Below are positions 34,421 to 44,675 of a stretch of DNA of 64,000 bases, one piece after another. How positions within the stretch are numbered: the stretch's first letter is position 1; each line of letters opens with the position of its first letter. Made by a program: the position numbers and the translations under genes. Location: positions 124,001-188,000 of the forward strand of contig CBDFGO010000001.1 of the NCBI GenBank assembly GCA_965247125.1. The letters run 5' to 3'. This DNA is from CALBJU01 sp965247125. Its GTDB lineage: Bacteria > Bacteroidota > Rhodothermia > Rhodothermales > UBA10348. The notes under the pieces are model-generated. The model was not told where the DNA came from. It saw nothing but the letters and a program-made list of their open reading frames with translations, and did not search any database.

Positions 34421-35656
34421 ATGCTAAAAAGTAGAACTGTGAACACACTTCGTGAACTGGCCGCTGACGGTCACTCCATCCGGGAGATCAGCAAACGCAT
34501 GGGGCTTTCTCGTAACACTGTCCGTAAGTACTTGCGGACCATACCGGTGCCTGCTCCTCGGCCTAAACGGTATTCCAAACTGGAACCCTTCAAAGAGCAG
34601 GTTCGCCGTTGGGTACTCGAGGATCGACTCCTCAACTGCGTGACCATGCATGAACGACTGCAGGTGATGGGATATAGCGGGGGCCTGACGATCCTGAAAG
34701 ATTATGTTCGGCCACTTCGTCCGGCGAAAGGAGGCCGCCGACCGGTTCGGCGCTATGAGACCGATCCTGGCGAGCAGATGCAGATCGATTGGGGAACCTT
34801 TATGTACGAAGTAGGAGGTGTTCGCAAGAAGATCTACGGCATGACGGCGGTCATGAGTTACTCGCGCATGCGATATGTTATCTTCTCGAAGCGTTGCGAC
34901 ACAGCCAGTCTGATTCGTGCCATCCAAGACGCGCTGGAATACTTTGGTGGCCTGCCACAGACCATCCTGAGTGATCGCATGAAGAGTGTGCTGCTCACGG
35001 TCGAAGACGGACAATTCATCTGGAACAGTGTTTATGCCGATTTTTTAGCCGCGATTGGCGTAGTGCCACGGGTGTGTCGCTCGAGAGTGCCACAGACGAA
35101 GGGAAAGGTCGAACGCTCCATCCGGGTCATCAAAGAGAGCTTCTGGCCCGGTGTGCGCTTTGGCGATGTTGGCCACCTCAACGAACAGGCCAGAATCTGG
35201 TACACATCCCGCAACTCACGTCTTCACCGAACGACACATGAGCGGCCCGATGAGCGACACCAGAGGGAAAAACTGAGCTCCTTGCCTGTGGGCTACGCAT
35301 GGGAACGATTCCGGAGTGAGCCTAGGCGAGTAACGTGGGATGGCTTTATCTCCTTTGACGGCGTACTCTACGGCCTTCCGAGCGAACCACTGACGGCCGG
35401 CGACCTGGTCGATGTCACCTACCGCGATCAGGAGATCCTCGTCTGGTACAAAGGACACCTCGTCGTTCGTCACCGAGTGCGCCACGAGTCCGGACTAACG
35501 GTCTGGCATGCGGACCAGTTTAAAACGATTCCACCCGCAGCTGAGAGCCACCGCTTGCCCGCTCCCGTTGCATACCAGGTGCCCTCCATTGAAGCGCCGC
35601 GTCGCTCGCTCACCGAGTATGATGATCTCTTCAAGGCGCAAGAGGTTGTGATATGA
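34421..35656 (+). CDS. istA: IS21-family transposase IstA
   Basis: 411 aa. HTH (HSIREISKRMGLSRNTVRKYL), integrase core with acidic residues in MQIDWGTFMYE, ILSDRMKSV and TKGKVERSI, and a C-terminal region (DGVLYGLPSEP). Shorter than the IstA of element 1, and close to the size of the IS408/IS1162 branch. Confidence 0.93.
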   Translation: MLKSRTVNTLRELAADGHSIREISKRMGLSRNTVRKYLRTIPVPAPRPKRYSKLEPFKEQVRRWVLEDRLLNCVTMHERLQVMGYSGGLTILKDYVRPLRPAKGGRRPVRRYETDPGEQMQIDWGTFMYEVGGVRKKIYGMTAVMSYSRMRYVIFSKRCDTASLIRAIQDALEYFGGLPQTILSDRMKSVLLTVEDGQFIWNSVYADFLAAIGVVPRVCRSRVPQTKGKVERSIRVIKESFWPGVRFGDVGHLNEQARIWYTSRNSRLHRTTHERPDERHQREKLSSLPVGYAWERFRSEPRRVTWDGFISFDGVLYGLPSEPLTAGDLVDVTYRDQEILVWYKGHLVVRHRVRHESGLTVWHADQFKTIPPAAESHRLPAPVAYQVPSIEAPRRSLTEYDDLFKAQEVVI

Positions 35657-36420
35657 GCACGACCCTTGCCATTGATGATCTTCTGCGCCGCCTACGTCTT
35701 GGACAGTTGGCTTCGCAGCTTCCAGAGCTGATCGAAGGAGCGCGGCAGCAGAAACTATCGTACGAACGATTCCTGGCCTCCGTTCTCGAGACCGAACTGC
35801 GTGGACGCGACGATCGTGCACTCGTGCGCCGGATGCGTTCGGCCCGCTTACCCCTGAAAGCCCGTTTAGAGACCTTCGACTTTGCCTTCCAGCCCTCGAT
35901 CTCTGAGCGCCTGGTTGGCGAACTGGCGCAAGGATCCTATCTCGATACGGCTACTAACGTAATCCTGCTCGGGCCACCGGGCGTGGGAAAGACCCATCTG
36001 GCCTGTGCGCTCGCCGTTAAAGCTATCGAGAGCGGACATACGGCACGCTTTACAACGCTTCGCTCATTGATCACGGATCTGGGAGGACTCGGACGACGTG
36101 AGGTCAAGACGCTGCGGGCGTATCTAAAACCAGATTTGTTGATCATTGATGAGATTGGTTATTCCCAGCTCAGTCCCGATAACGCTAACAGTCTCTTCGA
36201 ACTTATCACCGCACGATATGAACGTGGATCCATCATCCTGACGAGTAATCTCTCCTTCAATGACTGGGGCAACCTGCTCGGAGACGATGTCCTGGCGACT
36301 GCCATGCTCGACCGTCTGCTGCACCACGCCGAGGTCATCACCATTAACGGACGCTCCTACAGAATGCGTAACCACATAGAAAACGATCAACCATCCACCG
36401 CCGTGGGTGGGTCAATTTAA
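35653..36420 (+). CDS. istB: IS21-family helper ATPase IstB
   Basis: 255 aa. Walker A LLGPPGVGKTHLACAL, Walker B LLIIDEIGY, and SNLSFNDWGNLLGDD. Its ATG overlaps the istA stop by 4 bp (ATGA), so the two are translationally coupled. Confidence 0.95.
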   Translation: MSTTLAIDDLLRRLRLGQLASQLPELIEGARQQKLSYERFLASVLETELRGRDDRALVRRMRSARLPLKARLETFDFAFQPSISERLVGELAQGSYLDTATNVILLGPPGVGKTHLACALAVKAIESGHTARFTTLRSLITDLGGLGRREVKTLRAYLKPDLLIIDEIGYSQLSPDNANSLFELITARYERGSIILTSNLSFNDWGNLLGDDVLATAMLDRLLHHAEVITINGRSYRMRNHIENDQPSTAVGGSI

Positions 36421-36458
36421 AGCTGTCGACCTGGGTCATTTTTAACCCGGCGTTGACA

Positions 36459-36773
36459 GAGGTAGGCTGGTAGTATCGAACTGCGGAAACCGATTCTATC
36501 CTCACCCCGACCCGTACGGTCGCGTATGCGGGGCATCTTTACAGCGACCTCCCCGATACCAGTCAAAATCTTCCTCTCTGGCAGATATCCATTGCGAACG
36601 ATGCGGTGGCGATTCTCTTCGTCGCGCAGGAACTGGTAGCGCTGGCAGAAAGCTTCAACCTCGGCCTCAACGGCTGTGGCCAGCATCTTTGCGGCCCCTG
36701 TTCGCAATACTTCTGTCAACACATCCTCTGTGCTATTGTAGTTCTCGTTCTCGTGTGCGTTATTCGTCTTCAT
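36459..36773 (-). pseudogene. IS256-family transposase, N-terminal fragment (copy 5)
   Basis: Residues 1-~105 of the transposase (MKTNNAHENE to ILPAYL), then a switch into IS21-derived sequence (CQRRVKNDPGRQL-stop). All catalytic residues are lost. It still has the promoter-proximal end and could express a truncated DNA-binding fragment. Confidence 0.95.
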
Positions 36774-36875
36774 GGGCGGTGTATCCTCCAATCTTCGGAT
36801 TGACAATGACGTAATCATCATCAGGATACGCCGCCTATACCTTTTTCACCCGTACACAACTTTCGGGGTTAACTC
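36459..36875 (-). mobile_element. IS256-family element, copy 5 (truncated)
   Basis: Only the left 417 bp of the element remain, including the terminus ending at 36875. The cut coincides with the end of IS21 element 2. The missing 967 bp are not found on the far side of that IS21. Confidence 0.95.
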
Positions 36876-37031
36876 AGCAGCAGAATGCGAAATAGTCTTA
36901 TTTTACCTCAGAAATAGTATTATTCGAACTCATGAATGATACAAAAGCATCACGGATCTCTTCCTCGAATGTCCTAGGCTCTCCTTATATGATCTGTACG
37001 GATAAAACACGACCACATATAGGAGAGCATC

Positions 37032-37358
37032 ATGAAGACTTCGTCCCGTGTATTCGCAAATCTACTACTTTCTAGCCTCTTCGTTTTTGCGCTCACTGGC
37101 TCCACGATGCTCCCAGAGGTCGCCCCAGAGCCATCGGCCGAAATGGTTACAACTACCAGTACCCCGACCAGTGTTTGTTCTGCTGATCTGACGCTATCAA
37201 CGCTGCTGGCTACGTCGAGCGCGACGACAGAGGCAGAAGTCCCCTGGTGCGAACTTGCGTGTTTCGTCGCATATACAGCGTGCCTTGCGTCTGGAGAGTT
37301 TGGGCCCGTTTGTGGGAGCCTTTACGAGGCCTGTCTGCTTGCATGTCTTTTCGTATAG
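37032..37358 (+). CDS. Secreted six-cysteine peptide precursor, possible helical hairpin
   Basis: 108 aa. Ribosome-binding site aggagagc precedes the ATG. Signal peptide at 1-~24 (NLLLSSLFVFALTGS), then a Ser/Thr-rich spacer with one Cys (49). The C-terminal 36 residues hold six Cys at 73, 77, 84, 94, 101 and 105, giving the symmetric spacing 3-6-9-6-3 (CELAC ... CLLAC). Two CxxxC helices joined by a Gly/Pro turn (SGEFGPV) is the layout of alpha-hairpinin folds. I know no family for it. A propeller lipoprotein gene follows after 22 bp. The role could be a secreted signal, toxin or surface peptide; none is shown. Confidence 0.75.
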   Translation: MKTSSRVFANLLLSSLFVFALTGSTMLPEVAPEPSAEMVTTTSTPTSVCSADLTLSTLLATSSATTEAEVPWCELACFVAYTACLASGEFGPVCGSLYEACLLACLFV

Positions 37359-37380
37359 TAATTAATATTCAGTTTGGCAT

Positions 37381-38415
37381 ATGACCTGTGCAGGCGTGGT
37401 AGCGAGTATGGTGCCACCGCCAAGCGCAAGGGGGCTGATTACGGTTGCATCCCTCTTTCTTGTGGTGGCCTCGGCTGGAGGTTTACTCGGTTGTTCTGAT
37501 ATCCATGAGGATGATGGACTTCAACAGTACGCTAAAGCGCATCTAGATTTAACCGTCGTTGTGGACGAAAGCAGTGACGGGTTCGTAGTTGATTTATCCA
37601 CTGGGCCAGAGGGAGAGATATATATTCTCAATGCGAGAGACAACTCTGTACGCCGATTCAATCGCGATGGACACATCCTCGGCCGAAGTGTGCAGCTGAA
37701 ACCACCGAGTGGTCCCCTGAGCCTAGGTTACTTGGAAATAAGCGACGGCGGAAATGTTAATGTAATTTTTGCTGCACCCGACAGCCTCATCTATAAACTA
37801 TCGGCGGATAATGACTTGCTCGAAGCTATGGATTTGGGTCAGTCAGTTCAATTTGCGCAGTTTGGTCGGAAGGGACATCTATTTGCCTGGTCTAAATTAG
37901 AGGGCGGGATTATTCGCAAGTTCGCAGAAGATGATAATGACATCATTGAGATTCCGTTGCCCAGTGAGAAACTCTCCAAAAAGTTCGATGGACTGAAATT
38001 TCTTCTCACGAATGAAGGAAATTTAATTATTGTGCATACTTATTTAAACAAAATTGAGATGATTGACCAAGAGGGCAAGGTCATCTCCGTTATCAGTATT
38101 GACGGACTGCCAGACAGTGTGGAATATGGAAATTTAGTGTCACCTCAAACCGGCACTGCCGATCTAGTCAGCGTTCCTAAGGGCGTAATGTTTTCTGATG
38201 TGACTCAAGACGTCGCCGGACGCATTTACGTTTTGGACGGAGATTACGGAACTCTCCCGAGACAGATTGTTTATGTTGTTGACCTCGCGACAAAAATCGT
38301 AGAGACCATCTCTTTGGCTGAAAAAACGATGTTCATTCATTTCGGCCGAGATGGATATTTCTACATGGGTACAGACAGGCTCCGCTCCTTTTCAAGATAC
38401 CGCCTCATCCACTAA
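37381..38415 (+). CDS. Lipoprotein with NHL/six-bladed beta-propeller
   Basis: 344 aa; an internal ATG at residue 10 is also possible. A hydrophobic leader ends in a lipobox (GGLLGC), so it should be membrane anchored. The body has propeller-type repeats: GPEGEIYILNARDNSVRRFNRDG, YLEISDGGNVNVIFAAPDS, DVAGRIYVLDGD, HFGRDGYFYMGTD. Six-bladed propellers of this sort in Bacteroidota are often encoded beside short cysteine-containing peptides, which fits the preceding gene. Binding of that peptide is an inference. Confidence 0.75.
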   Translation: MTCAGVVASMVPPPSARGLITVASLFLVVASAGGLLGCSDIHEDDGLQQYAKAHLDLTVVVDESSDGFVVDLSTGPEGEIYILNARDNSVRRFNRDGHILGRSVQLKPPSGPLSLGYLEISDGGNVNVIFAAPDSLIYKLSADNDLLEAMDLGQSVQFAQFGRKGHLFAWSKLEGGIIRKFAEDDNDIIEIPLPSEKLSKKFDGLKFLLTNEGNLIIVHTYLNKIEMIDQEGKVISVISIDGLPDSVEYGNLVSPQTGTADLVSVPKGVMFSDVTQDVAGRIYVLDGDYGTLPRQIVYVVDLATKIVETISLAEKTMFIHFGRDGYFYMGTDRLRSFSRYRLIH

Positions 38416-38440
38416 TTCTTTCTCGCGACACACGTTTAAG

Positions 38441-39163
38441 TTGGCCGACGCAAGCAGGACAATATCGAAAATCACCGCGCTTCTTAAGCTACTCGGTCTT
38501 GCTAAAAAGCTCAAGGAAAGAAAAGGCTCAAAGCCACGACAGATGGATGGATGGCTCCTCAGGGGGGGCGACATGCCGCCTGGGTTTGAGCTGTGGTTGG
38601 TCCCGGTGGACGAGCCCGATGTGCTGCCTCCATCTCGGCAGGTTGTTCAGCTGGCCCCGTTGGAGGAAAAACCGGACTCGATTCCTGATGCCATACCGTT
38701 TATATCCGGGTTTCGTTTGAGAGTAATAATTGACGAAGAAACGAGACTCGCTGTTTGGCTCCAGTTCTCAGGTTCTGACGACTACGAGAAAAATCTAGTA
38801 GAGAGACTTTCTGCTGAAGAGCTTGAACAACTAAGGTCGATCGCTAAGATTCATAACCCCGTGAAACTCGGCGACAAAGACAAGCGGGAGGTTCTCGACA
38901 CGTATGTGCGCTTGGTTCACGAAACCTCAGACCCAGTAGAGTCCAATGCTCTGAGAAGTGCTTGGATGCAGGTGCTTCGAGATAGTGTAATCGCAGGCTG
39001 GGATTCAATCACAGATGTGCAAAATGGGCTTCAAATCAAATACGTGGATCTTAGAAATGGGAATTCTCGTAGGCGAGTTATTCTCTGCGAGTTCGGCCCT
39101 CTGAGATACGTTGGCTTAGAAGACATACTGGTTGATGATGGCCAACTGAACTTCTCCGGATAG
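38441..39163 (+). CDS. Hypothetical protein downstream of the propeller lipoprotein
   Basis: About 240 aa from a TTG start at LADASRTISK; the frame extends upstream to 38351 inside the previous gene, and an ATG lies at 38543 (MDGWLLRGG). No signal peptide or membrane span is evident. The C-terminal half is helical (LSAEELEQLRSIAKIHNPVKLGDKDK) and ends in a strand-rich segment (VDLRNGNSRRRVILCEFG). Not recognised. Probably the third gene of the peptide-propeller operon, which ends at the terminator 39229-39249. Confidence 0.6.
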   Translation: MADASRTISKITALLKLLGLAKKLKERKGSKPRQMDGWLLRGGDMPPGFELWLVPVDEPDVLPPSRQVVQLAPLEEKPDSIPDAIPFISGFRLRVIIDEETRLAVWLQFSGSDDYEKNLVERLSAEELEQLRSIAKIHNPVKLGDKDKREVLDTYVRLVHETSDPVESNALRSAWMQVLRDSVIAGWDSITDVQNGLQIKYVDLRNGNSRRRVILCEFGPLRYVGLEDILVDDGQLNFSG

Positions 39164-39221
39164 GTCACAAAATCAGAAGTAGAGAATCGGGTGGATCGAT
39201 AAATATATCAACGACTGAGAT

Positions 39222-39386
39222 ATATAAGAGCTCTCAACAGAGAGCTTTTATAGGATGATTATGCCGTTTCCGGCAGCTATGATGACCCGTATCGCGGCGT
39301 ACCTCGAACTTTGAAGGAGGTTGTTGACGAGTTGGTTGAATACTTCCGTGCTGAAGGGGAGAGAAAGAAGAAGAGGACGAAATAAG
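39222..39386 (+). repeat. Diverged repeat, copy 1 (partner at 53556-53712)
   Basis: Shares with the partner the hairpin gctctcaac-gagagct, the small dyad tgcc..ttccggca, and a long block cacctcgaactttgaagg through gagttggttgaatacttccgtgctgaag. In the conserved frame it reads PRTLKEVVDELVEYFRAEGERKKKRTK-stop, preceded by a stop, so it looks like the tail of a lost gene or a short element. The conservation of the amino-acid register (LKEVV/LEEVV) hints at a coding origin. Confidence 0.6.
39229..39249 (+). terminator. Intrinsic terminator after the peptide-propeller operon
   Basis: Stem agctctc/gagagct with loop aaca, followed by tttt. It lies 66 bp after the last stop codon. The same hairpin occurs in inverted position near 53685-53705 as part of a longer repeat. 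Confidence 0.7.
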
Positions 39387-39562
39387 GTTCCTGAAGTCCC
39401 CAATGTCCATAACCCGACCGTCCACTAAATCGGAGTAGGACCCGGCTTAAAGAAGACGTCATAGATTATCTGTACTTCTTGAGTCATCGATATCGTGTCG
39501 CTGCATGTGTCGCCACATCGTTGATGAGCACCGTATGCAATTTCGCGGGCCGACCCATTTTC
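39387..39562. other. Short intergenic stretch
   Basis: Between the repeat and the TPR gene end; no gene, RNA or repeat recognised. Confidence 0.4.
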
Positions 39563-41172
39563 TTAGGAACCATTCACAGGATCAGATCGCATAAGCCCCT
39601 CACGTAATACCGCCGCCTCTCCAATCGTGCAAGAGTTCGACATGCTTCCTTCGACAAATTCAATCATTTTTAGTGCTGAAGTTGTGTCTCCGACCATGCT
39701 GTACGCGCTAGCGAGTTCAAGCGCGATACCTGAATGCATGTCTGACATAGATGATGGTACGATCTCTCTGAGCTCTAAAAACTCGGCTATGGCCGTGCGG
39801 GCGTCGCCTGACACAGTTCTGTGAGACATGGCCATGATAGCCCGGACGAAAAGCAGGCCTTCTTCATGTTGAAGCTCACCAAATAAATCAGCAGCCATTT
39901 CTAGCGACTGCATCCCATCGGCCTTTTCTAAGCCCACCAGAGCTTGAGCCTGAAGAGTGAGTGCGAATGCGAGGAATGGATGATTGGTCTGGCGTAGGAT
40001 GCTAACTGCGGGTTCTATTACTTGAGCGGCATCCTCGTAGTTGAAAGCTGCCAAGTAGGCATGGTGAGACCAATGCGCGTCTCAATTTGTCCGTCAGTAT
40101 TAATAGTTGCTGCGTATATGTCGAAAAGTTCGCGAGCAACTACTTGTGCTTCGAACGACCTACAACGCTCGGCGAGTAGCAACAACCTAAGCTGCTGGCT
40201 CCGAAGCAGCAGTGGTTGGGAGTTCTTGTTGCGAGCGATTTGTGCAGCCTCGGCGAGGAGAGAATCCGCATCAGTGTATAACTGAGCTTTCAAAGAGGTC
40301 TCGGCCAACTGGTGAAGAGAGCGATAGAGAACCCACTGATTTCGAGACAAATGAGCGGCAGCGACCGCCTCTTTTAGAAATCGCAGACTAGAGATGTAGT
40401 CTGAGGATCTTCTCGCTAATACTCCTTTCAGCAGGTTGTACTCAGCCTTCCACGCGATTCCCACCGGGGCAGACTCGATTAGCGTTCCCAATATTAATAG
40501 AGTGGAATCTGCCTGAGTGGATGCACCAATTAATATATAATTTGCGGCACATGCGGTCAGGGATGCGACCCTGTACCAGCTGATTTCGTCTCTTCCAATA
40601 CGGTCCAATACGTACCGGCAGTCGGTGATCGCGTCGCTGTATTGTCTCAGTAGTTCTTTCACACGAGAACGACGAATCCGTGCTTCGTAGTCATCCTCAT
40701 TTCGCTCGATGTAATCATCGAGTGTCGTTATTTCTTCCTGACGGATGTCATTTCGCTCGATACGATCAAATAATTCATATCTACTCCTTAGCTCATTACC
40801 TAGAAAATCGTTGGGGTCTGCGGCTAAGCCACGCTCTATTCGGTCAATCGCACCTTCGTAGTTACGGTCATTTGCCAGTTTCTGCGCGACACTGTAATTG
40901 AATGTCTTGATGTAATCCGAATCGCTCTGATTCGAGTAATGAGTGTATGCTGACCATACAACGCTAACTATTCCAATAACGCCGGCTGTGACCCCAAAAT
41001 ATCGAGCCGTGTTGCGTTCCCGCTTAAGCTTTCGCCTTAGTTCACTATTGTACTTCTTTGAAACAGTTTCGAGATCCGCCGCAACAACTGAATCGTGAAT
41101 CGCATTTTTCTTGTCCGCTTCTAATGACGACTGCACCAACAGGTCGAGGATATTCTGTAAAGAAGCTTTCAT
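39563..41172 (-). pseudogene. Membrane-anchored TPR protein, frameshifted
   Basis: The first frame (41172 to ~40070) encodes an N-terminal cytoplasmic helix, a membrane span (YFGVTAGVIGIVSVVWSAY, ~58-76) and TPR-like helical repeats. It loses frame near 40066-40073. In the shifted frame the protein resumes (SHHAYLAAFNYEDAAQV) and continues TPRs to 39563 (LEMAADLFGELQHEEGLLF...). One added base restores about 530 aa. Related in style to the sensor half of the kinase at 4112-6451, but without a kinase domain. Confidence 0.8.
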
Positions 41173-41323
41173 AAATTAGTTCGGGACGAGAGGGAAGCTC
41201 AGTCATTAAAACACAATCGCAATGAGATTAAAAGACTACTCTACTCCAATACACTAAACATCAAAAGAACTCTCCCATGTCATCTTTCGAAGTTATTCCG
41301 GGAATTCGTATGGGAGAATCTCC

Positions 41324-41358
41324 TGAGCAGGAGCGGAAGTGCGTGCCGCTCCTGCTCA
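41324..41358 (-). terminator. Strong hairpin after the T9SS metallopeptidase
   Basis: A 13-bp perfect stem (tgagcaggagcgg / ccgctcctgctca) with a 9-nt loop, starting 9 bp beyond the stop codon of the minus-strand gene. The downstream sequence on that strand has no long T run. Confidence 0.7.
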
Positions 41359-41367
41359 GTCTTCCAC

Positions 41368-43502
41368 TTATTTTACATAAGAAATATTTCCAGAAAGTAC
41401 CTGGCCAGCGTGCCTTAGTTGATATAGATACACTCCGTTTGCCGCGTGCTGCTGTGGCGTCCAGCGCAGTTTCTGGATTCCGGGTGTTTCTGCCTGTCCA
41501 ATTTCCGCGTGAACTACGCGTCCCAAAATGTCAAATATTTTGAATTCGTAATCCCCGGATTCTGGAATGCCTATCACAAAAGTCACTTGACCATTGAACG
41601 GATTTGGATAGGCTTCCGCTTTGAACACGATCGGCAACACGATCTCATCATCTTCGACGTTCGAAGTAAAATCAACACCTCTTTTGGGATTGTTTGGATC
41701 GTAGTACTCGTCTGTCATATCGTCCGTATCCTCATCGATTGAGTGGTCATCAAAGGACGTCTTGACCTTGTTCGCACAACCTGATCCTGTGCAGCAATAC
41801 ACTCCTCCACTCGTAGTGTAGCAGGCGTCTGCTGCCGACTCCATTTCGGTCCGCAAATCAAGCATTCCAAATCCGCTCGGCAGATCATCAACAGCAATCT
41901 GAACTACATCCAATCCGTCTGTGCCCTCGAGATTGAAATAGTCCCACAGCGCCCCGGATACAGCCATAGATACATCGTAATTACTTATAGCACCGGTTAC
42001 ACCATCGAGATCCTCGGTGTCGCCCGATTTAAGGGGATACCAGTCAGCACTATTATCAACATCTCGCTCCACGCCTCCTGAATATGATCCGATTACAGTA
42101 TCCATCGTTGTCGGTGGATTCAGTTTTTTACGGTATACAATCCCCAGAAATCTGCTAAAGCCTCTCCGATGACAATCTTTTCTCGAATGACTCCCGGATT
42201 CGTTCCACCAACCAGTCCAGTATTCAATTGCTCCTCGTGAACGTGGTACATTTCGTGAGCGATTATCGCTCCTTCGTACATCCAATAGGTACTGGATCCA
42301 CTATGCTGGTGCTCAGATTCTATCAACTCTGAGGATGGAGTAATGTGAGGAGATCCACTTCCATTCACCGTGAACGTGACAAACGGCATAGTATAGTCCG
42401 TGTATGTTCCATAGCTCTGAAAATTGGTTTCCATCCACTGATTAAATTGCGTGGCATGATAGTAGGCTTGCACTTCATCAAAATCAGCGCTCGGATAGGA
42501 AAAGTCGAAATCTTCTGTGAGCCCGACTTCTACCTCCGATCCCCCACCGTCTAAAATCTCTACAAATTTCCCGTCGAGAATGTACTTGTCATCGATGGCG
42601 GCACATACGTGCGTCAATCCTTTACGGGATGGAGTGGTGACACTGTCTATTCCATGTGCGTTAGGAAATACATCTCCAAATTTGAGTGTAGTACATGTCG
42701 TTTGGAGTGGATCCATGACTGTGGCAAGCGACCCACTAGCTCTGCCAATATGCATGTTGTCATTTATGCCCGCCCGAATTCCTGAGGTCGTTAAAACAGA
42801 GCCTGTGGAAGCATCAATTGTAGCTGTGTACTCTGCTTTTCCAAAGCCTTTCGCCGTGAAACGGTAAGCCCATCGATAGCCTGTGTCTTGTCTCCCTTCA
42901 AGCCCGAGCTCGGATTGGACTCCGATTATTCCAGCAAATAATTCGGGCAAAAACTGACTGGCTGCCGCTTGTGATATTCGAGGTTCATTTAGGATAGAAA
43001 CCGCTGTGGAAATTTTCGAGTTTATTCCATCCACCGTGAACGGAGTCGATTCGAAATCGACCGACTCCCAGGGATAAAACGCCCAATCACCATCTTCGGA
43101 AATGGATTCTGGTTTGCCGGTTGGAAATTGAAAAGCCTTAATGGTAATTCCGTGATCGAAAACCGGAAACCCGTTATAGTATTGCTGGTAGAATGCCCGC
43201 ACACCGCCTCGAAGCGAGTTTTCTGTTTTGGCGTGTGACACCTCGGTGGATGCCGAAAGGACCATGCGTTCAACAATACTTGCAACGAGAGCGTTGGTAT
43301 TGTCGCCAATCTTGGTCTCGTTTACCGCGATGCGCGCGGCAGATAGGGCAAATTTGCCATCGAACCGACTAGATTGATACACATCTCCCTTATTAGGCGA
43401 TTGGGAAAGAGCCCAATTCGCTGCGTCACTCGCCAATTCCTGAGCTTGCGCTGTACCGACGACCAGAAAGAGTAGAACTGCAATCGTAAATATTCTTTTC
43501 AT
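41368..43502 (-). pseudogene. T9SS-exported zinc metallopeptidase, frameshifted
   Basis: The first frame (43502-42120) has a signal peptide (TIAVLLFLVVGTAQAQ), a propeptide-like region with FTP-type features (ENSLRGGVRAFYQQYYNGFPVF) and the zinc motif HEMYHVHEEQ. Downstream are the expected Glu (IGEALADFWGLY). The frame breaks at a run of six A (42124-42129 on the plus strand as T6). With seven A it reads through VKKLNPPTTMD into the second frame: metal-binding SGALWDYF, a Cys-rich patch, and a type-A T9SS sorting domain (AYPNPFNGQVTF...GRVVHAEI...GVYLYQLRHAGQVLSG). Restored length about 710 aa. Thermolysin-like (M4/M36-type) gluzincin by order of parts. Confidence 0.85.
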
Positions 43503-43516
43503 GTGTTTTGGAGAGT

Positions 43517-44527
43517 TTAGTAATCAGGAAAAGCAACCCCAGTCGCCCCGGGGATGTTATCTGAAGAGATCCAGATGCTTGTTCGACCGCTCCGAGCGTC
43601 TAGAATTTTTATGTGTTTACCCACGTCGAAATTGTCATCAATAACAGCTGTATAAATAACATTGCTATCCACCACCCAACGCGGATGGAGGGCTTCGCGG
43701 CCACTCAGGTCTTGAAACACGTTGTATGAGGGGCCATTGAGCCAGCGAAGCATCATGCGCCATTTCCCCCTATTTGTACTGGGGCCTCGCACCATGATCA
43801 CCAGTGCGTTCGTGGCCGGGTCGTAGTCGGCGGTACTCCTGGAGTACATGAATGACGTGTCGATATTGTCAAACCAGCTTACCGGCGTTGCCGTATCCGT
43901 TGCGCTGTCGTAGAGCCCCCTAAAGCGACCATCTACGTTGGAGAGATCGTCATCATATAGTGCGAATAAGCCACCGGGTAACAATGGGGCGCCCGCGAGA
44001 AGAATAGATTGAGATTGCTCAGTCACTGTGTCCATTGTCACGTTTCGCCTCATGGACTGCCATCCCGGACTCAGAAAGGTGTTCTGGATGTACTCGTGGT
44101 CATTTATCCATGTCAAAGCATGGGTCGAGCCGCCGATTTTACCATGTGTCACGAATCTGGCTGAATCGCTAATAACATCGTAGCCCTTTTGCCCCAAGAG
44201 GCTGTGATACGAGTATGCGATGAATGATTTGCTCGGGTTGAACCGGGGCGCACCAAAGTTGTCGCCTATATCAACGATGACATAATCCCCAGGGCGCGAA
44301 AACGGCGCAAGTGCCAGTGCAGAACTGTCAGGTAACTCATAATCGCCGTAGACAATTATGAATGCGACCAGGCTGTCCGTCACGCTGGGCGGAAAGGCTG
44401 ATTCATATTCGATTGGGAGTGGTTTCTCTTCTTCTGTCCCGACAATGTTATCGTCGCAACCAATTAATACGAACCCCAACAGAAGTGCGATTAAAAAATA
44501 ATTGGGCTTCAGAACGTATTTTGGCAT
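43517..44527 (-). CDS. Lipoprotein with PD40/beta-propeller features
   Basis: 336 aa. Signal sequence with lipobox (GFVLIGC), then a propeller-like body: APRFNPSKSFIAYSYHS, STADYDPATNALVIMV, ALHPRWVVDSNVIYTAV, KHIKILDARSGRTSIWIS. No catalytic motif seen. It ends 14 bp upstream of the metallopeptidase start on the same strand, so the two probably form an operon at the cell envelope. Confidence 0.8.
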   Translation of the reverse strand: MPKYVLKPNYFLIALLLGFVLIGCDDNIVGTEEEKPLPIEYESAFPPSVTDSLVAFIIVYGDYELPDSSALALAPFSRPGDYVIVDIGDNFGAPRFNPSKSFIAYSYHSLLGQKGYDVISDSARFVTHGKIGGSTHALTWINDHEYIQNTFLSPGWQSMRRNVTMDTVTEQSQSILLAGAPLLPGGLFALYDDDLSNVDGRFRGLYDSATDTATPVSWFDNIDTSFMYSRSTADYDPATNALVIMVRGPSTNRGKWRMMLRWLNGPSYNVFQDLSGREALHPRWVVDSNVIYTAVIDDNFDVGKHIKILDARSGRTSIWISSDNIPGATGVAFPDY

Positions 44528-44675
44528 ATAAATGGGAGCACTACTTCCTTTACTTTCGGCCTACGATGAAAAATGTTTAAGCTATTCCTGGAATCAGGAG
44601 CGTGTACCAAGTACAACCCCAGACGCTACTCTCTGAAAGCTCGTTGGTAAGAAGTAGACCGACCGAAGCCCATCA

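Larger units (their letters stand above)
34319..36458 (+). mobile_element. IS21-family element 2
   Basis: 2140 bp, unrelated in detail to element 1. Ends are inverted and repeated: left tgttaacgacggattac...gacccacc, right (reverse complement) tgtcaacgccgggttaaaa...gacccacc, both beginning tg. Its right end lies inside IS256 copy 5; its left end abuts a T9SS gene remnant. No target duplication, so at least one side has been rearranged after insertion. Confidence 0.88.
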
